The notes under the pieces: generated by a model
What the model was told of the DNA's origin: nothing
Database searches by the model: none
Seen by the model: the letters and a program-made list of their open reading frames with translations, nothing else
In this document: positions 10,974-21,026 of the stretch, one piece after another
Layout of the letters: every line of letters starts with the position of its first letter
How positions within the stretch are numbered: position 1 is the stretch's first letter
Position numbers and translations under genes: made by a program
Assembly (NCBI RefSeq): GCF_001677885.1
Contig: NZ_LOCQ01000031.1
Coordinates: 1 to 44,276 of the forward strand
Source: Janthinobacterium psychrotolerans
GTDB lineage: Bacteria; Pseudomonadota; Gammaproteobacteria; Burkholderiales; Burkholderiaceae_D
DNA: 44,276 nt
Direction: 5' to 3'

Positions 10974-12025
10974 TTTTCGTCTTGCTTGGTCAGTGTTTTA
11001 ATGGTTTTTTCCAGCGCGCGGATCTTCTCGCGCATGCTGGTGAGATTGCGCACGATGGCGGCGCTTTTTTCCCAGTCGGCGTTTTTCGCCAGCGGGTAAA
11101 AGCCGGTGTATTGGCCCGGTTCGGCAATCGAGCGCGACACCATGCTGCCCGAGCCCACGTGGACCCGGTCGGCGATCGTCAGGTGGCCCAGCACCATGGC
11201 GGCGCCGCCGAAGGTGCAGTATTTGCCGATCACGGCGCTGCCGGCCACGCCGACGCAGCCGGCCATGGCCGTGTGCGCGCCGATATGGCAGTTGTGGCCG
11301 ATCTGGATCTGGTTGTCCAGCTTGACGCCGTCTTCGATGATGGTGTCGGCCAGCGCGCCGCGGTCGATGGTGGTATTGGCGCCGATATCGACATCGTCGC
11401 CGATCACCACCCTGCCCGTCTGCGGAATCTTGATGTAGACGCCGCCCTCGTTGGCAAAGCCGAAACCGTCGGTGCCGATCACGGCGCCCGAATGGATGAT
11501 GCCGCGCTCACCGATCACGCAGCGCGCATGGAACGTCACGTTGGCGAACAACCGGGTGCCCGCGCCGACGACGGCGTCGCGGCCGATCACGCAGCCGGCG
11601 CCAATCACGCAGCCGGCCTTGAGCACCGCGCCGGCTTCGACCACGGCACGCGGACCGACCGAGGCGCTGGCGTCGACCTGCGCGGACGCGTCGACGATGG
11701 CGCTGGGGTGAATGCCCAGCGGCGCCCGGATCTCGGTCAGATCGGCAAAAAACTGCGCCGCGCGCGCGAAATACACGTAAGGGTTGGGGGTGACGATACG
11801 CGCCCCGGCGTACTGGGCGCCTATCAGCGCGTCGTCGGCCGGCGTGAGTATCAATGCCGCAGCGCCACTGCTGGCGGCCTGCGCGCGAAATTTGCTATTG
11901 CTCAGAAAGCTGATGTGCGAAGCGCCGGCGTCAGCCAGCGGCGCGATCCCGGTTACTTCCAGGTTGGCATCGCCCGCAAGTTGTCCGCCGAAGCGTTCGA
12001 CCAATTCTCCTAGTCGAGTGCCCAT
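10970..12025 (-). CDS. lpxD: UDP-3-O-(3-hydroxyacyl)glucosamine N-acyltransferase
   Basis: This 351-residue enzyme (E. coli 341) adds the second, N-linked 3-hydroxyacyl chain in lipid A synthesis. It has an N-terminal uridine-binding domain (1-100, [10 protein letters not shown]), a left-handed beta helix of hexapeptide repeats (about 105-320) with the catalytic His in [20 protein letters not shown], and a C-terminal helix with Lys-rich end. It follows skp across a 164-bp gap that carries a palindromic repeat element, so this group may have some independent control. Its stop overlaps the fabZ start. Confidence 0.97.
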   Translation of the reverse strand: MGTRLGELVERFGGQLAGDANLEVTGIAPLADAGASHISFLSNSKFRAQAASSGAAALILTPADDALIGAQYAGARIVTPNPYVYFARAAQFFADLTEIRAPLGIHPSAIVDASAQVDASASVGPRAVVEAGAVLKAGCVIGAGCVIGRDAVVGAGTRLFANVTFHARCVIGERGIIHSGAVIGTDGFGFANEGGVYIKIPQTGRVVIGDDVDIGANTTIDRGALADTIIEDGVKLDNQIQIGHNCHIGAHTAMAGCVGVAGSAVIGKYCTFGGAAMVLGHLTIADRVHVGSGSMVSRSIAEPGQYTGFYPLAKNADWEKSAAIVRNLTSMREKIRALEKTIKTLTKQDEK

Positions 12026-12044
12026 CTTTAAAACCCCTATAAAA

Positions 12045-12177
12045 ACGCCTGCCAGTGCCGACTGCGCGGCGCGATTTGCGGTCTCCGATGCTCACTGCCT
12101 CGGGCGGCCCCGTACATGCGCACAGCTCCGCTTCTCAACCACAACTCACATCCGCTCGCTACGGCACTGTCAGGCGT
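12045..12177. repeat. Palindromic intergenic element, copy A (skp-lpxD gap)
   Basis: ACGCCTGCCAGTGCCG (12045-12060) pairs with CGGCACTGTCAGGCGT (12162-12177) at 15 of 16 positions, closing a 133-bp structure. Blocks shared with copy B at 20009-20124 are CGATGCTCAC, GCTTCTC followed by CCAC, TCCGCTCGC and TGTCAGGCG. The closing stem differs in sequence between copies yet stays paired. It is not an IS terminal repeat and encodes nothing obvious. Confidence 0.7.
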
Positions 12178-12189
12178 AAAACCGTTCTA

Positions 12190-12708
12190 TTACTTGTCCA
12201 GCGCCTTCAATACCTTGTCGGTAATATCGATGCGCGGGCTGGCCCACAGGGCTTCCTGCAGCACGATGTCATAGCCTTCGACATGGGCCAGCTGCTGGAT
12301 GATGGTATTGGCCTTTTCCGCGATGGCGCTGCGCTCCTCGTTGGAACGCTGATTCAGGTCTTCGCGAAATTCGCGCTGGCGGCGCTGCAGTTCCTTGTCC
12401 AGCTCGAAAAACTCGCGCTGGCGCTTGGCGCGGTCGGCCTCGTTCAGGGTCGGCATGTCCCGCTCGAGCGCTTCATTGGCCACCTTGAAGCGGGCGCCCA
12501 GTTCCTGCACCGCTTTTTCGCGCGAACGGAATTCTTCGGCCAGTTTGGCGCTGGCCAGTTTCGCCAGCTTCGACTCGTTATAAATACGTTCGCTGCTGAT
12601 CCAGGCGATCTTCGATTCCTGAGCCTGTGCGTGCACCGGCAACAGCGAACTCCAGCACAATGCGATTGCGGCAAGAGACTTGGGCAGGGTGGCGGATGCG
12701 GTATTCAT
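12190..12708 (-). CDS. skp: Periplasmic chaperone Skp (OmpH family)
   Basis: This 172-residue precursor has a Sec signal peptide (about residues 1-29, ending near HAQA) and a mature part rich in Lys, Arg and Glu that forms the long alpha-helical arms of the Skp trimer. IAWISSERIYNESKLAK at the mature N-terminus and the coiled region RREFFELDKELQRRQREF-like stretch (100-120) are typical. Skp holds unfolded outer-membrane proteins in the periplasm and hands them to BamA, encoded 49 bases upstream in the same operon. Confidence 0.93.
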   Translation of the reverse strand: MNTASATLPKSLAAIALCWSSLLPVHAQAQESKIAWISSERIYNESKLAKLASAKLAEEFRSREKAVQELGARFKVANEALERDMPTLNEADRAKRQREFFELDKELQRRQREFREDLNQRSNEERSAIAEKANTIIQQLAHVEGYDIVLQEALWASPRIDITDKVLKALDK

Positions 12709-12757
12709 GATACTCCATGGTCAAAATGTGTAAGCTGGCGCCCCATGCGGATGCCGG

Positions 12758-15094
12758 TCAGAAACCGGTACCCATCTGGAACTGGAAACGCTCCAGGCGG
12801 TCGGTCGGCTTGGCGTTCAGCGGCTTGGCGTAGCTCAGCTTGAGCGGGCCCACCGGTGAAATCCAGCTGATCCCCAGACCGGCAGAATAGCGCAATTGCG
12901 AGATGCGCATCTTTTCGCCTTCCTGGTAGACCTGGCCACCATCAAGGAAGCCGAACCAGCGCAAGCTGCGGTCATTGCCGGAACCCGGGAATGGCATCTG
13001 CAATTCGGCGTTGCCGAACATGCGCGAGGCGCCGCCCAGCGCATCGTTGGTGGTCGGTTCGACCGCGCCCAGCGAGGAACTCAGGTAGCCGCGCACCGAA
13101 CCGATACCGCCGCCGTAGAAGTTCTTGAAGACCGGATACACATGGTTGCCGATGCCGTGGCCGTAATCGAGCTCGCCCCTCAGCGCCAGCGTGACCTTGC
13201 TGAACAGCGGACGGAAATACTGGTGCTCATAAATGGCGCGGAAATACTTCTGGTCGCCGATCAGGTCAGCCTCCAGGTTGACGCGCTGTAAGCGGCCAAT
13301 CGACGGCGTCAGGGCGCTGTCGCGGCTGTCGCGCTGCCAGGCCGCCGTCAGCGGGATCGAATTGGTGGTGGCCGAACCGATGCCGTCCGACGGGCCGCCG
13401 TTGTCGGTCACGTACTGGCGGAAACGCAGCGGACTGGTCGAGTCGGTCTGGATCTGCGAGCGCTCGGCGCCGACACCGAAGAAGATGGTGTCGACTTCCG
13501 AGAACGGCACGCCGTAGCTGACGCGGCCACCGGTCTGCTTGATCTTGTAGCTGCCGATGTTCAGCGCCGGCGGTTCGGTGGTGCGCAGGTAGACTTCGAA
13601 GCTGCGCGAGATGCCGTCATCGGTGTAGTACGGATTGGTCTGCGAAAACGCGATGGTGCGGCTGTAATGGCTGGTATTGAGCTCGATGCCGACCGTGTTG
13701 CCGCTACCGGCGAAGTTGGCTTGTGAAATTGACGCCGACAGGGTGAATTTTTCCGATTGCGAGAACGCGCCGCCGATCAGGAAGTTGCCGGTCGGTTTTT
13801 CCACCACCGTCACGTTGACGTCGACCTGGTCGGTCGTGCCCTGCGCTTCCGGCGTATCGATGGTCACGTCCTTGAAGTAGCCGAGACGGTCGACACGGTC
13901 GCGCGACAGCTTGATCTTGTTGCTGTCGTACCAGGACGATTCGAACTGGCGGAATTCGCGGCGGATCACCTCGTCGCGGGTGGTGGTATTGCCGGCGATA
14001 TTCATGTGGCGCACATAGACGCGCTTGCCCGGATCGATAAAGAAGGTAAAGCCGACTTCATGCTTTTCGCGGTTGATTTCCGGATTGGCGTTGACGTTGG
14101 CAAACGCATAGCCGAAGGTCGCCAGGCGGTCCTGGATGCGCTTGTTGGTGGCCGTCAGGCGCGCGCCCGAATAGATGTCGCCTTCGCGCATCAGGTTCAG
14201 GGCCTTGATTTCTTCTTCGCGGCCGAACATCTCGCCTTCGAACTTGGTGCCGGCGACCTTGTACTTCTCGCCTTCGGAGATATTGATGGTCAGGTAAATG
14301 TCTTTTTTGTCGGGCGTGATCGACACTTGCGTCGACTCGACCTGCATCTCGATATAGCCGCGGTCCAGGTAGTAGGACTTGAGCGACTCGATGTCGCCGG
14401 TCAGCTTGGTTTTCGAGTACTGGTCGGCCTTGGTGTACCAGCTGAACCAGCCGCCCGTGTTCAGGGCCAGCTGCTCGCGCAGTTCCTTGTCCGTGAAGGC
14501 CTTGTTGCCGACGATATTGATCTGCTTGATACGCGCCACTTCGCCCTCGTCGACGGCAAACACCACATTGACGCGGTTGCGCTCGATCGGCGTGACGGTG
14601 GTGGTGATCTTCACGCCATACAGGCCGTGCGACAGGTACTGGCGCTTGAGTTCCTGCTCGGCGCGGTCGACCGAGGCCTTGTCGAAAATCTTCGCCTCGC
14701 CGACGCCGATTTCCTTGAGCGCCTTGACCAGCACGTCTTTTTCAAATTCCTTGGTGCCGGTAAATTCCACGGTCGCGATCGCCGGACGTTCCTCGACCAG
14801 CACCACCAGCACGTCGCCATCGGCTTCCAGGCGCACATCCTTGAACATGCCCGTCGCGTACAGGGCCTTGATGGCGGCGATACTCTTCTCGTCGGAGAAG
14901 GTTTCGCCGACTTTCACCGGCAGGTAGGCAAATACGGTGCCCGCTTCGGTGCGCTGTATCCCTTCGACCCGGATGTCCTTGACAGTGAACGGAGCGACAG
15001 CGAGCGCATGGCCGGAGCAGAATGCCAGGACGGCGGCGCCGATCAGGCTGCGGCGAAAGGAAGGCAAGGCAATACGAGCAGAATGTAATTTCAT
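12758..15094 (-). CDS. bamA: Outer-membrane protein assembly factor BamA
   Basis: This 778-residue precursor (E. coli 810) has a signal peptide (about 1-32, ending HALA), five POTRA domains (about 35-430, starting FTVKDIRVEGIQRTEAG) and a C-terminal 16-strand beta barrel ending in an aromatic (QFQMGTGF). The barrel contains the conserved loop-6 motif in SVRGYLSSSLG (VRGY). BamA is the essential core that folds beta-barrel proteins into the outer membrane. Neighbours are rseP upstream (81-bp gap) and skp downstream, as in most proteobacteria. Confidence 0.97.
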   Translation of the reverse strand: MKLHSARIALPSFRRSLIGAAVLAFCSGHALAVAPFTVKDIRVEGIQRTEAGTVFAYLPVKVGETFSDEKSIAAIKALYATGMFKDVRLEADGDVLVVLVEERPAIATVEFTGTKEFEKDVLVKALKEIGVGEAKIFDKASVDRAEQELKRQYLSHGLYGVKITTTVTPIERNRVNVVFAVDEGEVARIKQINIVGNKAFTDKELREQLALNTGGWFSWYTKADQYSKTKLTGDIESLKSYYLDRGYIEMQVESTQVSITPDKKDIYLTINISEGEKYKVAGTKFEGEMFGREEEIKALNLMREGDIYSGARLTATNKRIQDRLATFGYAFANVNANPEINREKHEVGFTFFIDPGKRVYVRHMNIAGNTTTRDEVIRREFRQFESSWYDSNKIKLSRDRVDRLGYFKDVTIDTPEAQGTTDQVDVNVTVVEKPTGNFLIGGAFSQSEKFTLSASISQANFAGSGNTVGIELNTSHYSRTIAFSQTNPYYTDDGISRSFEVYLRTTEPPALNIGSYKIKQTGGRVSYGVPFSEVDTIFFGVGAERSQIQTDSTSPLRFRQYVTDNGGPSDGIGSATTNSIPLTAAWQRDSRDSALTPSIGRLQRVNLEADLIGDQKYFRAIYEHQYFRPLFSKVTLALRGELDYGHGIGNHVYPVFKNFYGGGIGSVRGYLSSSLGAVEPTTNDALGGASRMFGNAELQMPFPGSGNDRSLRWFGFLDGGQVYQEGEKMRISQLRYSAGLGISWISPVGPLKLSYAKPLNAKPTDRLERFQFQMGTGF

Positions 15095-15175
15095 TGGCTA
15101 ATCAATGGATAAATCAGTGGACAACATACACAAAAGATTGCTTGTGCGACTCACGCAATGGCAGGAACACTGGCA

Positions 15176-16537
15176 TTAGTTGAGCAGCCGCAGCACGTCA
15201 TTAAAGACGGCAAGCACCATAAAGGTCAGCAACAGACCGAGCCCCAGGCGCTGGGCAATCTCGCCTACGCGTTCCGGCAAGGGGCGTCCGGTCAAAACTT
15301 CCAGCGAATAATACAGCAAATGCCCGCCATCCAGAACAGGAATGGGTAGCAAATTCATCACGCCCAGACTGATACTGATGAAGGCGATGAAGCTCAGGTA
15401 GCTCACCAGGCCGATGCGCGCCGTCTGGCCCGCATAGTCGGCAATCGTGATCGGCCCCGTCACGTTCTTCAGCGAGACCTCGCCGGTGAACATCTTGCCC
15501 AGCATTTTCAGGCTCATGATGCTGGTGTCCCAGACCTTCACGGCGCCCTTGCCGACGGCCTGGAACGGACCGGAGGCGACGACGATCATATCTGGCGTCA
15601 AAGCAATCTCGGCCTTGATCTTACCAACTGTTACAGCTCCCTGGGCACCCTTGCCCGGCTCGCCTTGCGGCGTCACCGGCAGCGTCAGGTCCTGGCCGTG
15701 GCGGCGCAGCCGCAGCTGCAAGGTCTTGCCCGGCGAGGCCATCAAGGTTTCGATCACGGCAATGCCGTCCGCCATCGGCTTTTCATCGATGGCGAGGATC
15801 AGGTCGCCCGGCTGCAGCCCGGCCTTTTCGGCGGCGCCGCCCGGCATGATCTTGCCCAGCACCGGCGCCGGCCGCGCCAGCACCAGGCCCAGCTTGCCCA
15901 GCACGTCGCCTTCCAGGTTCAGTCCGGCGAGAGTGTCGGCGCCGATGGTGGCTTGCTGCACGCCACGGTCGGGGCGGCGCACCTCGATGCGCGCGGCCTG
16001 TTTGTCGAGCGCGGCCTGCATCACTTCCCAGCGCAGCTCGCTCCAGCTGGCCACGTCCCTGCCGTTGACGGAGTGTACCGTATCACCGGTGCGCAGCCCC
16101 GCGAGATAGGCGCTGCTCTGCCCGGCGACAGTGCCGATCCTGCTCGACGGCTCTTCGATGCCATGCATGAACAGGCCCGCGTACAGCACGATGGCGACCA
16201 GGAAATTGGCCAGCGGACCGGCCGCGATGATGGCCATGCGGCGCCACACGCTCTGGCGCGTGAATTCGCGCGCCTGGTCGGCGCCGGACAGCACGCCGGT
16301 GTCGGGGTCGCGGCTGTCGAGCATTTTCACGTAGCCGCCCAGCGGCAGCGCGGAAATCGCCCATTCGGTCTGGTCCTTGCCGAACTTGCGCGAATACACC
16401 ACTTTGCCCATGCCGACCGAGAAACGCAGCACTTTCACGCCGCACAGGCGCGCCACCAGATAATGGCCCAGTTCGTGCAAGGTCACCAGCGAGCCGAGCG
16501 CGACGACAAACGCCAGCAAGGTGGTCAGCAAGGTCAT
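15176..16537 (-). CDS. rseP: Site-2 zinc metalloprotease RseP
   Basis: This 453-residue inner-membrane protease cleaves within the membrane, classically the anti-sigma factor RseA in the envelope stress response. The zinc site HELGH is at residues 21-25 in the first membrane segment; the third ligand motif [13 protein letters not shown] is near residue 400. Two periplasmic PDZ-like domains lie between (about 115-300; [21 protein letters not shown] in the second). Four membrane segments are visible. Its ATG overlaps the dxr stop by four bases, so translation is probably coupled. No rseA/rpoE genes are in this window. Confidence 0.96.
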   Translation of the reverse strand: MTLLTTLLAFVVALGSLVTLHELGHYLVARLCGVKVLRFSVGMGKVVYSRKFGKDQTEWAISALPLGGYVKMLDSRDPDTGVLSGADQAREFTRQSVWRRMAIIAAGPLANFLVAIVLYAGLFMHGIEEPSSRIGTVAGQSSAYLAGLRTGDTVHSVNGRDVASWSELRWEVMQAALDKQAARIEVRRPDRGVQQATIGADTLAGLNLEGDVLGKLGLVLARPAPVLGKIMPGGAAEKAGLQPGDLILAIDEKPMADGIAVIETLMASPGKTLQLRLRRHGQDLTLPVTPQGEPGKGAQGAVTVGKIKAEIALTPDMIVVASGPFQAVGKGAVKVWDTSIMSLKMLGKMFTGEVSLKNVTGPITIADYAGQTARIGLVSYLSFIAFISISLGVMNLLPIPVLDGGHLLYYSLEVLTGRPLPERVGEIAQRLGLGLLLTFMVLAVFNDVLRLLN

Positions 16538-17718
16538 GCCGCCAGCCTGCCCGCGATATACGCTTGCGCGCTGGCGCGCGCCTGGCGGTCCTGTTCCAGC
16601 ACCGTCTCAATGCTCGACGCCGCGCCATGCGGCACGGTCTCGATCACATGCGCGACCACCTTGTCGATCTGGCGGAAACCGATGCGCAGGTCGAGAAACG
16701 CCTGCACCGCCACCTCGTTGGCGGCGTTCAGCAGGGCCGGCGCCGTGCCGCCCGCGCGCAGGGCGTCATATGCCAGTTGCAGGCAAGGAAAACGCAGCAT
16801 GTCGGCGCGCTCGAACTGCAGCGTTGCCACCTGCGCCAGGTCCAGCTGCGCCACGCCGGAAGCGATGCGCTCGGGCCAGGCCAGCGCATTGGCGATCGGC
16901 GTGCGCATGTCAGGATTGCCCAGCTGGGCCAGCACGGAACCGTCCACGTAAGACACCATCGAATGGATCACGCTTTGCGGGTGGATCAGCACCTCGATCT
17001 GGTCGGCCGGGGCGCCGAACAGCCAGTGCGCCTCGATCACTTCCAGGCCCTTGTTCATCATGGTGGCCGAATCGACCGAAATCTTGCGTCCCATCACCCA
17101 TTTCGGATGCTTGCACGCCTGGTCCGGCGTCACATCGCCGAGCGAGGCGACGTCGCGCGTGAGGAACGGGCCGCCGGAAGCGGTCAGCACGATCTTCGCC
17201 ACCCCGGCCGCTTGCGGCACGCGGCCGTAGTTGTGCGGCAGGCACTGGAAGATGGCGTTGTGCTCGCTGTCGATCGGCAGCAGCACGGCGCCGTTTTCCT
17301 GCACCGCATCGATGAACAGCTGACCCGACATCACCAGCGCTTCTTTGTTGGCCAGCAGCACCTTTTTACCGGCACGCGCCGCCGCCAGGGTCGGCGCCAG
17401 GCCGGCCGCGCCGACAATCGCCGCCATCACGCTATGCACTTCGGCTGCGCTGGCGATTGCGCACAGCGCCTCGACACCGTAATCGACTTCGGTGGACAGG
17501 CCGGCGTCGGCCAGCAGGCGGCGCAGTTCCTGCGCCGCCTCGGGCGTGCCGACCACGGCGCGCTGCGGACGGAACTGCCGGCATTGCGCGGCCAGTTCGG
17601 CCACCTTGCCGTGGGCGCTCAAGGCATAAACGCTGTATTGCTCCGGATGGCGCGCGAGCACGTCCAGCGTGGAGACGCCGATCGAGCCGGTCGCTCCAAG
17701 GATGGTGATGTATTGCAT
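16534..17718 (-). CDS. dxr: 1-deoxy-D-xylulose 5-phosphate reductoisomerase
   Basis: This 394-residue enzyme converts 1-deoxyxylulose 5-phosphate to 2-C-methylerythritol 4-phosphate with NADPH, the committed step of the non-mevalonate isoprenoid pathway. The NADPH loop [12 protein letters not shown] is at the N-terminus, and the metal/substrate region shows [12 protein letters not shown] and [21 protein letters not shown]. The ATG at 17718 begins the typical [14 protein letters not shown]; the reading upstream of it is not family sequence. Isoprenoid units from this pathway feed uppS in the same operon. Confidence 0.97.
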   Translation of the reverse strand: MQYITILGATGSIGVSTLDVLARHPEQYSVYALSAHGKVAELAAQCRQFRPQRAVVGTPEAAQELRRLLADAGLSTEVDYGVEALCAIASAAEVHSVMAAIVGAAGLAPTLAAARAGKKVLLANKEALVMSGQLFIDAVQENGAVLLPIDSEHNAIFQCLPHNYGRVPQAAGVAKIVLTASGGPFLTRDVASLGDVTPDQACKHPKWVMGRKISVDSATMMNKGLEVIEAHWLFGAPADQIEVLIHPQSVIHSMVSYVDGSVLAQLGNPDMRTPIANALAWPERIASGVAQLDLAQVATLQFERADMLRFPCLQLAYDALRAGGTAPALLNAANEVAVQAFLDLRIGFRQIDKVVAHVIETVPHGAASSIETVLEQDRQARASAQAYIAGRLAA

Positions 17719-17728
17719 TGAAGTTTCC

Positions 17729-18562
17729 TTATAGCCAGCCGCTGACCAGGGCAGCAAAGGGCAGGACGGGGATCAGCGCGTCGATACGATCGAGCACGCC
17801 GCCATGGCCGGGCAGCAGGTTGCTGCTGTCCTTGATGCCGGCGCGGCGCTTGAGCTGGGATTCGAACAGGTCGCCAACAATGCTGGCGGCCACCAGCACC
17901 AGCAGCACCAGCAAGGCCATCGGCCAGCCGCGGCGCAGTTGCAGCTGCACCGCAAAGGTATCCTGCAGCAAGGGCACGGACGGTGCGGCAAAGATGGTGA
18001 TGGCGGCGATCAACAGCACGGCGATGCCGCCGCCGATCGCGCCTTCCCAGGATTTGCCGGGCGAGATGCTGGGCGCCAATTTGCGCTTGCCGAAGGCCTT
18101 GCCGGAAAAATAGGCGCCGATATCGGCGATCCACACCAGCGCCATCACCGACAGCAGGTACAGCGGGCTATGCATGAACAGCGCCACGATGGCGACAAAG
18201 CAACCGACGATGGTCACCGCATACACCAGGCTGAGCAAGGTATTACCCAGGCCTTCGGGCGGCGGCAGCCCGGTCGCCAGCGACGGCACGAAACGGATCA
18301 GCCAGATGGCCACGCACAGCGCGTACCAGAAATTGAGCTGGGCCATGCCATTGCTGAAGAAGAAAGTGTAGGCAAACGCGGCGGTCCAGACGGCGGCGAT
18401 CAGCAGCGCCTGGCGATTTTTGAAAATACGGAAGCTTTCCCACACGGCAGCGCCGAAGAACGCCGTGGCGATCACGGCGAAGGCGGGAAAATAATTCAGA
18501 TACAGAACCGGCAGCAAGACCGCCAACAAGACCAGGGCGGTGATTATCCGTGTTTTCAGCAT
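17729..18562 (-). CDS. cdsA: Phosphatidate cytidylyltransferase
   Basis: This 277-residue polytopic membrane enzyme makes CDP-diacylglycerol from phosphatidate and CTP, the precursor of bacterial phospholipids. About seven to eight hydrophobic segments are visible. Family signatures are [12 protein letters not shown] and the C-terminal [20 protein letters not shown] followed by DRIDAL. Its ATG shares one base with the uppS stop (TGATG), so the two are probably coupled; dxr follows after 10 bases. Confidence 0.96.
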   Translation of the reverse strand: MLKTRIITALVLLAVLLPVLYLNYFPAFAVIATAFFGAAVWESFRIFKNRQALLIAAVWTAAFAYTFFFSNGMAQLNFWYALCVAIWLIRFVPSLATGLPPPEGLGNTLLSLVYAVTIVGCFVAIVALFMHSPLYLLSVMALVWIADIGAYFSGKAFGKRKLAPSISPGKSWEGAIGGGIAVLLIAAITIFAAPSVPLLQDTFAVQLQLRRGWPMALLVLLVLVAASIVGDLFESQLKRRAGIKDSSNLLPGHGGVLDRIDALIPVLPFAALVSGWL

Positions 18563-19329
18563 CAGTTTGTCTTTTCGGTTAGTTGCGCGCTGGTACGGCC
18601 AAAGCGCCGTTCGCGCTGCTGGTAAGACGCGATTGCCGCGTCGAGGCTGTCGACATTGAAGTCGGGCCAGAAGGTATCGGTGAAAAACAGCTCAGTGTAC
18701 GCCAGTTGCCACAACAGAAAATTGGAAATGCGCTGTTCGCCGCCAGTGCGGATGAACAGGTCGGGCTCGGGCGCGTAGGCCATCGCCAGGTGCGGCGCCA
18801 GTTGCTCTTCGGTGTAGGCATGTTCCAGCGGCAAGCCATTTGCGGCGGCCTCGGCCGTCATCTTGTTGACGGCCTGCATGATGTCCCAGCGGCCGCCATA
18901 GTTGGCGCAAATCGTCACCGTCAGGCGGCTGTTGCCGGCGGTCTTGCGCTCGGCATCCGTCACCAGTTGCTGCAGCTGCGCATTGAAGCGCGACATGTCG
19001 CCCACCACTTTCAGGCGGATATCGTTGGCATGCATGCGCACCACTTCGCGTTCGAGCATGGTGACGAACAAACGCATCAGCATCGACACCTCCTCTTCCG
19101 GGCGGCGCCAGTTTTCCGAACTGAAAGCAAACAGGGTCAGGTATTCGACGCCACGGTCGAGACAGGCTTCGACGATATTGCGCACGGCGTCGGCGCCCTT
19201 GACGTGACCGGCCACGCGCGGCAGGAAGCGCTTGGTGGCCCAACGACCATTGCCATCCATAATGATTGCCAGATGGCGCGGCACGCAGCCCACGCTTGGC
19301 ACCGCCGTTGTCGAACTCGAATAGATCAT
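18562..19329 (-). CDS. uppS: Undecaprenyl diphosphate synthase (cis-prenyltransferase)
   Basis: This 255-residue enzyme adds eight isopentenyl units in cis to farnesyl diphosphate, making the C55 carrier for peptidoglycan and O-antigen. The catalytic motif [12 protein letters not shown] has its Asp at residue 25; [11 protein letters not shown] and [21 protein letters not shown] (partly quoted here as [14 protein letters not shown]) are also standard. The ATG at 19329 is chosen; upstream codons reach only a TTG at 19395. No convincing ribosome site precedes the ATG, while TGGTATTAT, shaped like an extended -10, ends about 10 bases before it. A very short leader or leaderless start is possible but unproven. 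Confidence 0.95.
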   Translation of the reverse strand: MIYSSSTTAVPSVGCVPRHLAIIMDGNGRWATKRFLPRVAGHVKGADAVRNIVEACLDRGVEYLTLFAFSSENWRRPEEEVSMLMRLFVTMLEREVVRMHANDIRLKVVGDMSRFNAQLQQLVTDAERKTAGNSRLTVTICANYGGRWDIMQAVNKMTAEAAANGLPLEHAYTEEQLAPHLAMAYAPEPDLFIRTGGEQRISNFLLWQLAYTELFFTDTFWPDFNVDSLDAAIASYQQRERRFGRTSAQLTEKTN

Positions 19330-19378
19330 GAAAACAATAATACCAAATGAAAAGATCGCTATTATGCGCCAAATGGCA

Positions 19379-19410
19379 CTGCCCGGGATAGCCAAAGCCG
19401 TCCCGGGCAG
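19379..19410 (-). terminator. Perfect 10-bp hairpin between frr and uppS
   Basis: CTGCCCGGGA (19379-19388) pairs fully with TCCCGGGCAG (19401-19410) around a 12-base loop, 19 bases past the frr stop. No U-run follows on the minus strand, so it may only partly terminate or act as an mRNA-end structure. Confidence 0.5.
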
Positions 19411-19429
19411 CGCAGGTCAATCCGAAAGA

Positions 19430-19990
19430 CTAGACGGTCAGCACTTCTTTTTCTTTGTCGACCACCATTTTATCGATGTCGGCGATGAATTTATCGGTCA
19501 GTTTCTGCACTTCGTCGGACGAGCGGCGCTCGTCGTCTTCGGAGCAGGCCTTGTCCTTGACCAGCTTTTTCAGCGACTCATTGGCGTCGCGGCGGATATT
19601 GCGCACGGCAATCTTCGCGTCTTCCGCTTCGCTCTTGACCAGCTTGACCATTTCCTTGCGGCGCTCTTCGGTCAGCGGCGGGGTCGGTACGCGTATCATG
19701 TCGCCCTGCGCCGACGGGTTCAGGCCCAGGTCGGCGTCACGGATGGCTTTTTCAATGGTGTTGGCCATCTTCTTTTCATACGGCTGCACGCCGATGGTGC
19801 GCGCATCGACCAGGGTCACGTTGGCAACCTGGGTCAGCGCCGTCGGCGAACCGTAGTAATCGACCATCACATGGTCCAGGATACCCGTGTGGGCGCGGCC
19901 GGTACGCACCTTGGCCAGGTCGGCCTTCAGTGTTTCCAGCGACTTCGTCATGCGTTCCTGGGTGTTCTTTTTAACGTCAGCTAAGGACAT
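19430..19990 (-). CDS. frr: Ribosome recycling factor
   Basis: This 186-residue protein (E. coli 185) splits post-termination ribosomes together with EF-G. It has the usual three-helix domain I plus domain II and typical stretches: [21 protein letters not shown], partly [13 protein letters not shown], and [20 protein letters not shown], with [17 protein letters not shown] in the second helix. The ATG at 19990 follows GGAGGGCTC. It lies between pyrH and uppS, the common bacterial order; a palindromic repeat (copy B) occupies the gap to pyrH. Confidence 0.97.
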   Translation of the reverse strand: MSLADVKKNTQERMTKSLETLKADLAKVRTGRAHTGILDHVMVDYYGSPTALTQVANVTLVDARTIGVQPYEKKMANTIEKAIRDADLGLNPSAQGDMIRVPTPPLTEERRKEMVKLVKSEAEDAKIAVRNIRRDANESLKKLVKDKACSEDDERRSSDEVQKLTDKFIADIDKMVVDKEKEVLTV

Positions 19991-20008
19991 GAGCCCTCCT
20001 GTGGTAGT

Positions 20009-20124
20009 CGCCTGTCAAAACCTGCTGCGCGTCGGTATAGGTAGCCTGCGATGCTCACCGTACTCTAGTACGGTTGCGCTTCTCGGCCACCTCTCCCTTC
20101 CGCTCGCGACGGTTTTGTCAGGCG
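20009..20124. repeat. Palindromic intergenic element, copy B (pyrH-frr gap)
   Basis: CGCCTGTCAAAACC (20009-20022) pairs with GGTTTTGTCAGGCG (20111-20124) at 13 of 14 positions, closing a 116-bp structure. The centre holds CCGTAC and GTACGG, 4 bases apart. It shares blocks with copy A: CGATGCTCAC, GCTTCTC plus CCAC, TTCCGCTCGC and TGTCAGGCG. It lies 18 bases upstream of the frr start, between two co-directional genes. Confidence 0.72.
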
Positions 20125-20160
20125 TTGTTAATGATAATGAAATTTAAAATTACAGATAAC

Positions 20161-20877
20161 TTATACGTGAACCAGGGTGCCCTCATCCTCGCCCATGATG
20201 ACGCGCATCAGCGCGCCCGGCTTGGTGATCGAGAAAACCTTGATTGGCAGCTTCTGGTCGCGGCACAGGGCAAAGGCGGTGGCGTCCATTACCTGCAGGT
20301 GCTTGGAGATGGCGTCGTCGAAGCTGATCGTGTGATACAGCGTGGCGTTCGGGTCTTTCTTCGGATCGGCCGTGTACACGCCGTCGACCTTGGTCGCTTT
20401 GAGCACGATTTCGGCACTGATCTCGGAACCGCGCAGGGCGGCGGCCGTGTCGGTGGTGAAGAACGGGTTGCCGGTGCCGGCCGCGAAGACGACAACCTTG
20501 CCTTCTTCCAGGTATTGCAGCGCTTTCGGACGTACATACGGCTCGACGACCTGCTCGATGCCGATGGCCGACATGACGCGCGCGGTGATGCCGACGTGGC
20601 GCATGGCATCGGCCAGCGCAAGGGCGTTCATCACGGTGGCGAGCATGCCCATGTAGTCGGCGGTGGCACGGTCCATGCCTTGCGCACCGGGCGCGACGCC
20701 GCGGAAGATATTGCCGCCGCCAATCACGATTGCCAGTTCCACGCCCAACTTCGCCACCTCGGCCACATCGGCCACCATGCGCTCGATCGTGGCGCGATTG
20801 ATGCCGTAGGGATCATCACCCATCAGGGCTTCACCGGACAACTTCAGGAGGACACGCTTGTAGGCTGGTTTTGACAT
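20161..20877 (-). CDS. pyrH: UMP kinase
   Basis: This 238-residue amino-acid-kinase-fold enzyme phosphorylates UMP to UDP in pyrimidine nucleotide synthesis. Typical elements are [11 protein letters not shown] at the N-terminus, [38 protein letters not shown] and the uridine-binding region [17 protein letters not shown]. The ATG at 20877 (MSKPAYKR) is preferred over an in-frame ATG at 20892 because GGAG lies about eight bases before it. It is separated from tsf by a terminator, so its transcription either reads through or uses an unseen promoter. Confidence 0.97.
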   Translation of the reverse strand: MSKPAYKRVLLKLSGEALMGDDPYGINRATIERMVADVAEVAKLGVELAIVIGGGNIFRGVAPGAQGMDRATADYMGMLATVMNALALADAMRHVGITARVMSAIGIEQVVEPYVRPKALQYLEEGKVVVFAAGTGNPFFTTDTAAALRGSEISAEIVLKATKVDGVYTADPKKDPNATLYHTISFDDAISKHLQVMDATAFALCRDQKLPIKVFSITKPGALMRVIMGEDEGTLVHV

Positions 20878-20970
20878 GAGCTGGGGCTCCATAAATGAGG
20901 TTATTCGAGTATGACATGGCGCAGCGCCTTGCAGCGCCGGATAGGCGCGCGGCTGCTGCCCATGCCGCCG

Positions 20971-20984
20971 CCCGGCATGCCGGG
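20971..20984. repeat. Perfect 14-bp palindrome in the tsf-pyrH gap
   Basis: CCCGGCATGCCGGG at 20971-20984 is fully self-complementary. It lies between the tsf terminator and the pyrH start. It could be a protein site or a hairpin with a tiny loop; no function is claimed. Confidence 0.45.
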
Positions 20985-20997
20985 ATGCGGGCGGGCC

Positions 20998-21020
20998 AAA
21001 AAAACGGGCCTCTCGGCCCG
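20998..21020 (-). terminator. Intrinsic terminator after tsf
   Basis: On the minus strand CGGGCC, loop GAGA and GGCCCG (21005-21020) are followed by seven Ts (20998-21004). It starts 6 bases beyond the tsf stop and separates rpsB-tsf from pyrH and the genes beyond. Confidence 0.88.
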
Positions 21021-21026
21021 CTTTAC

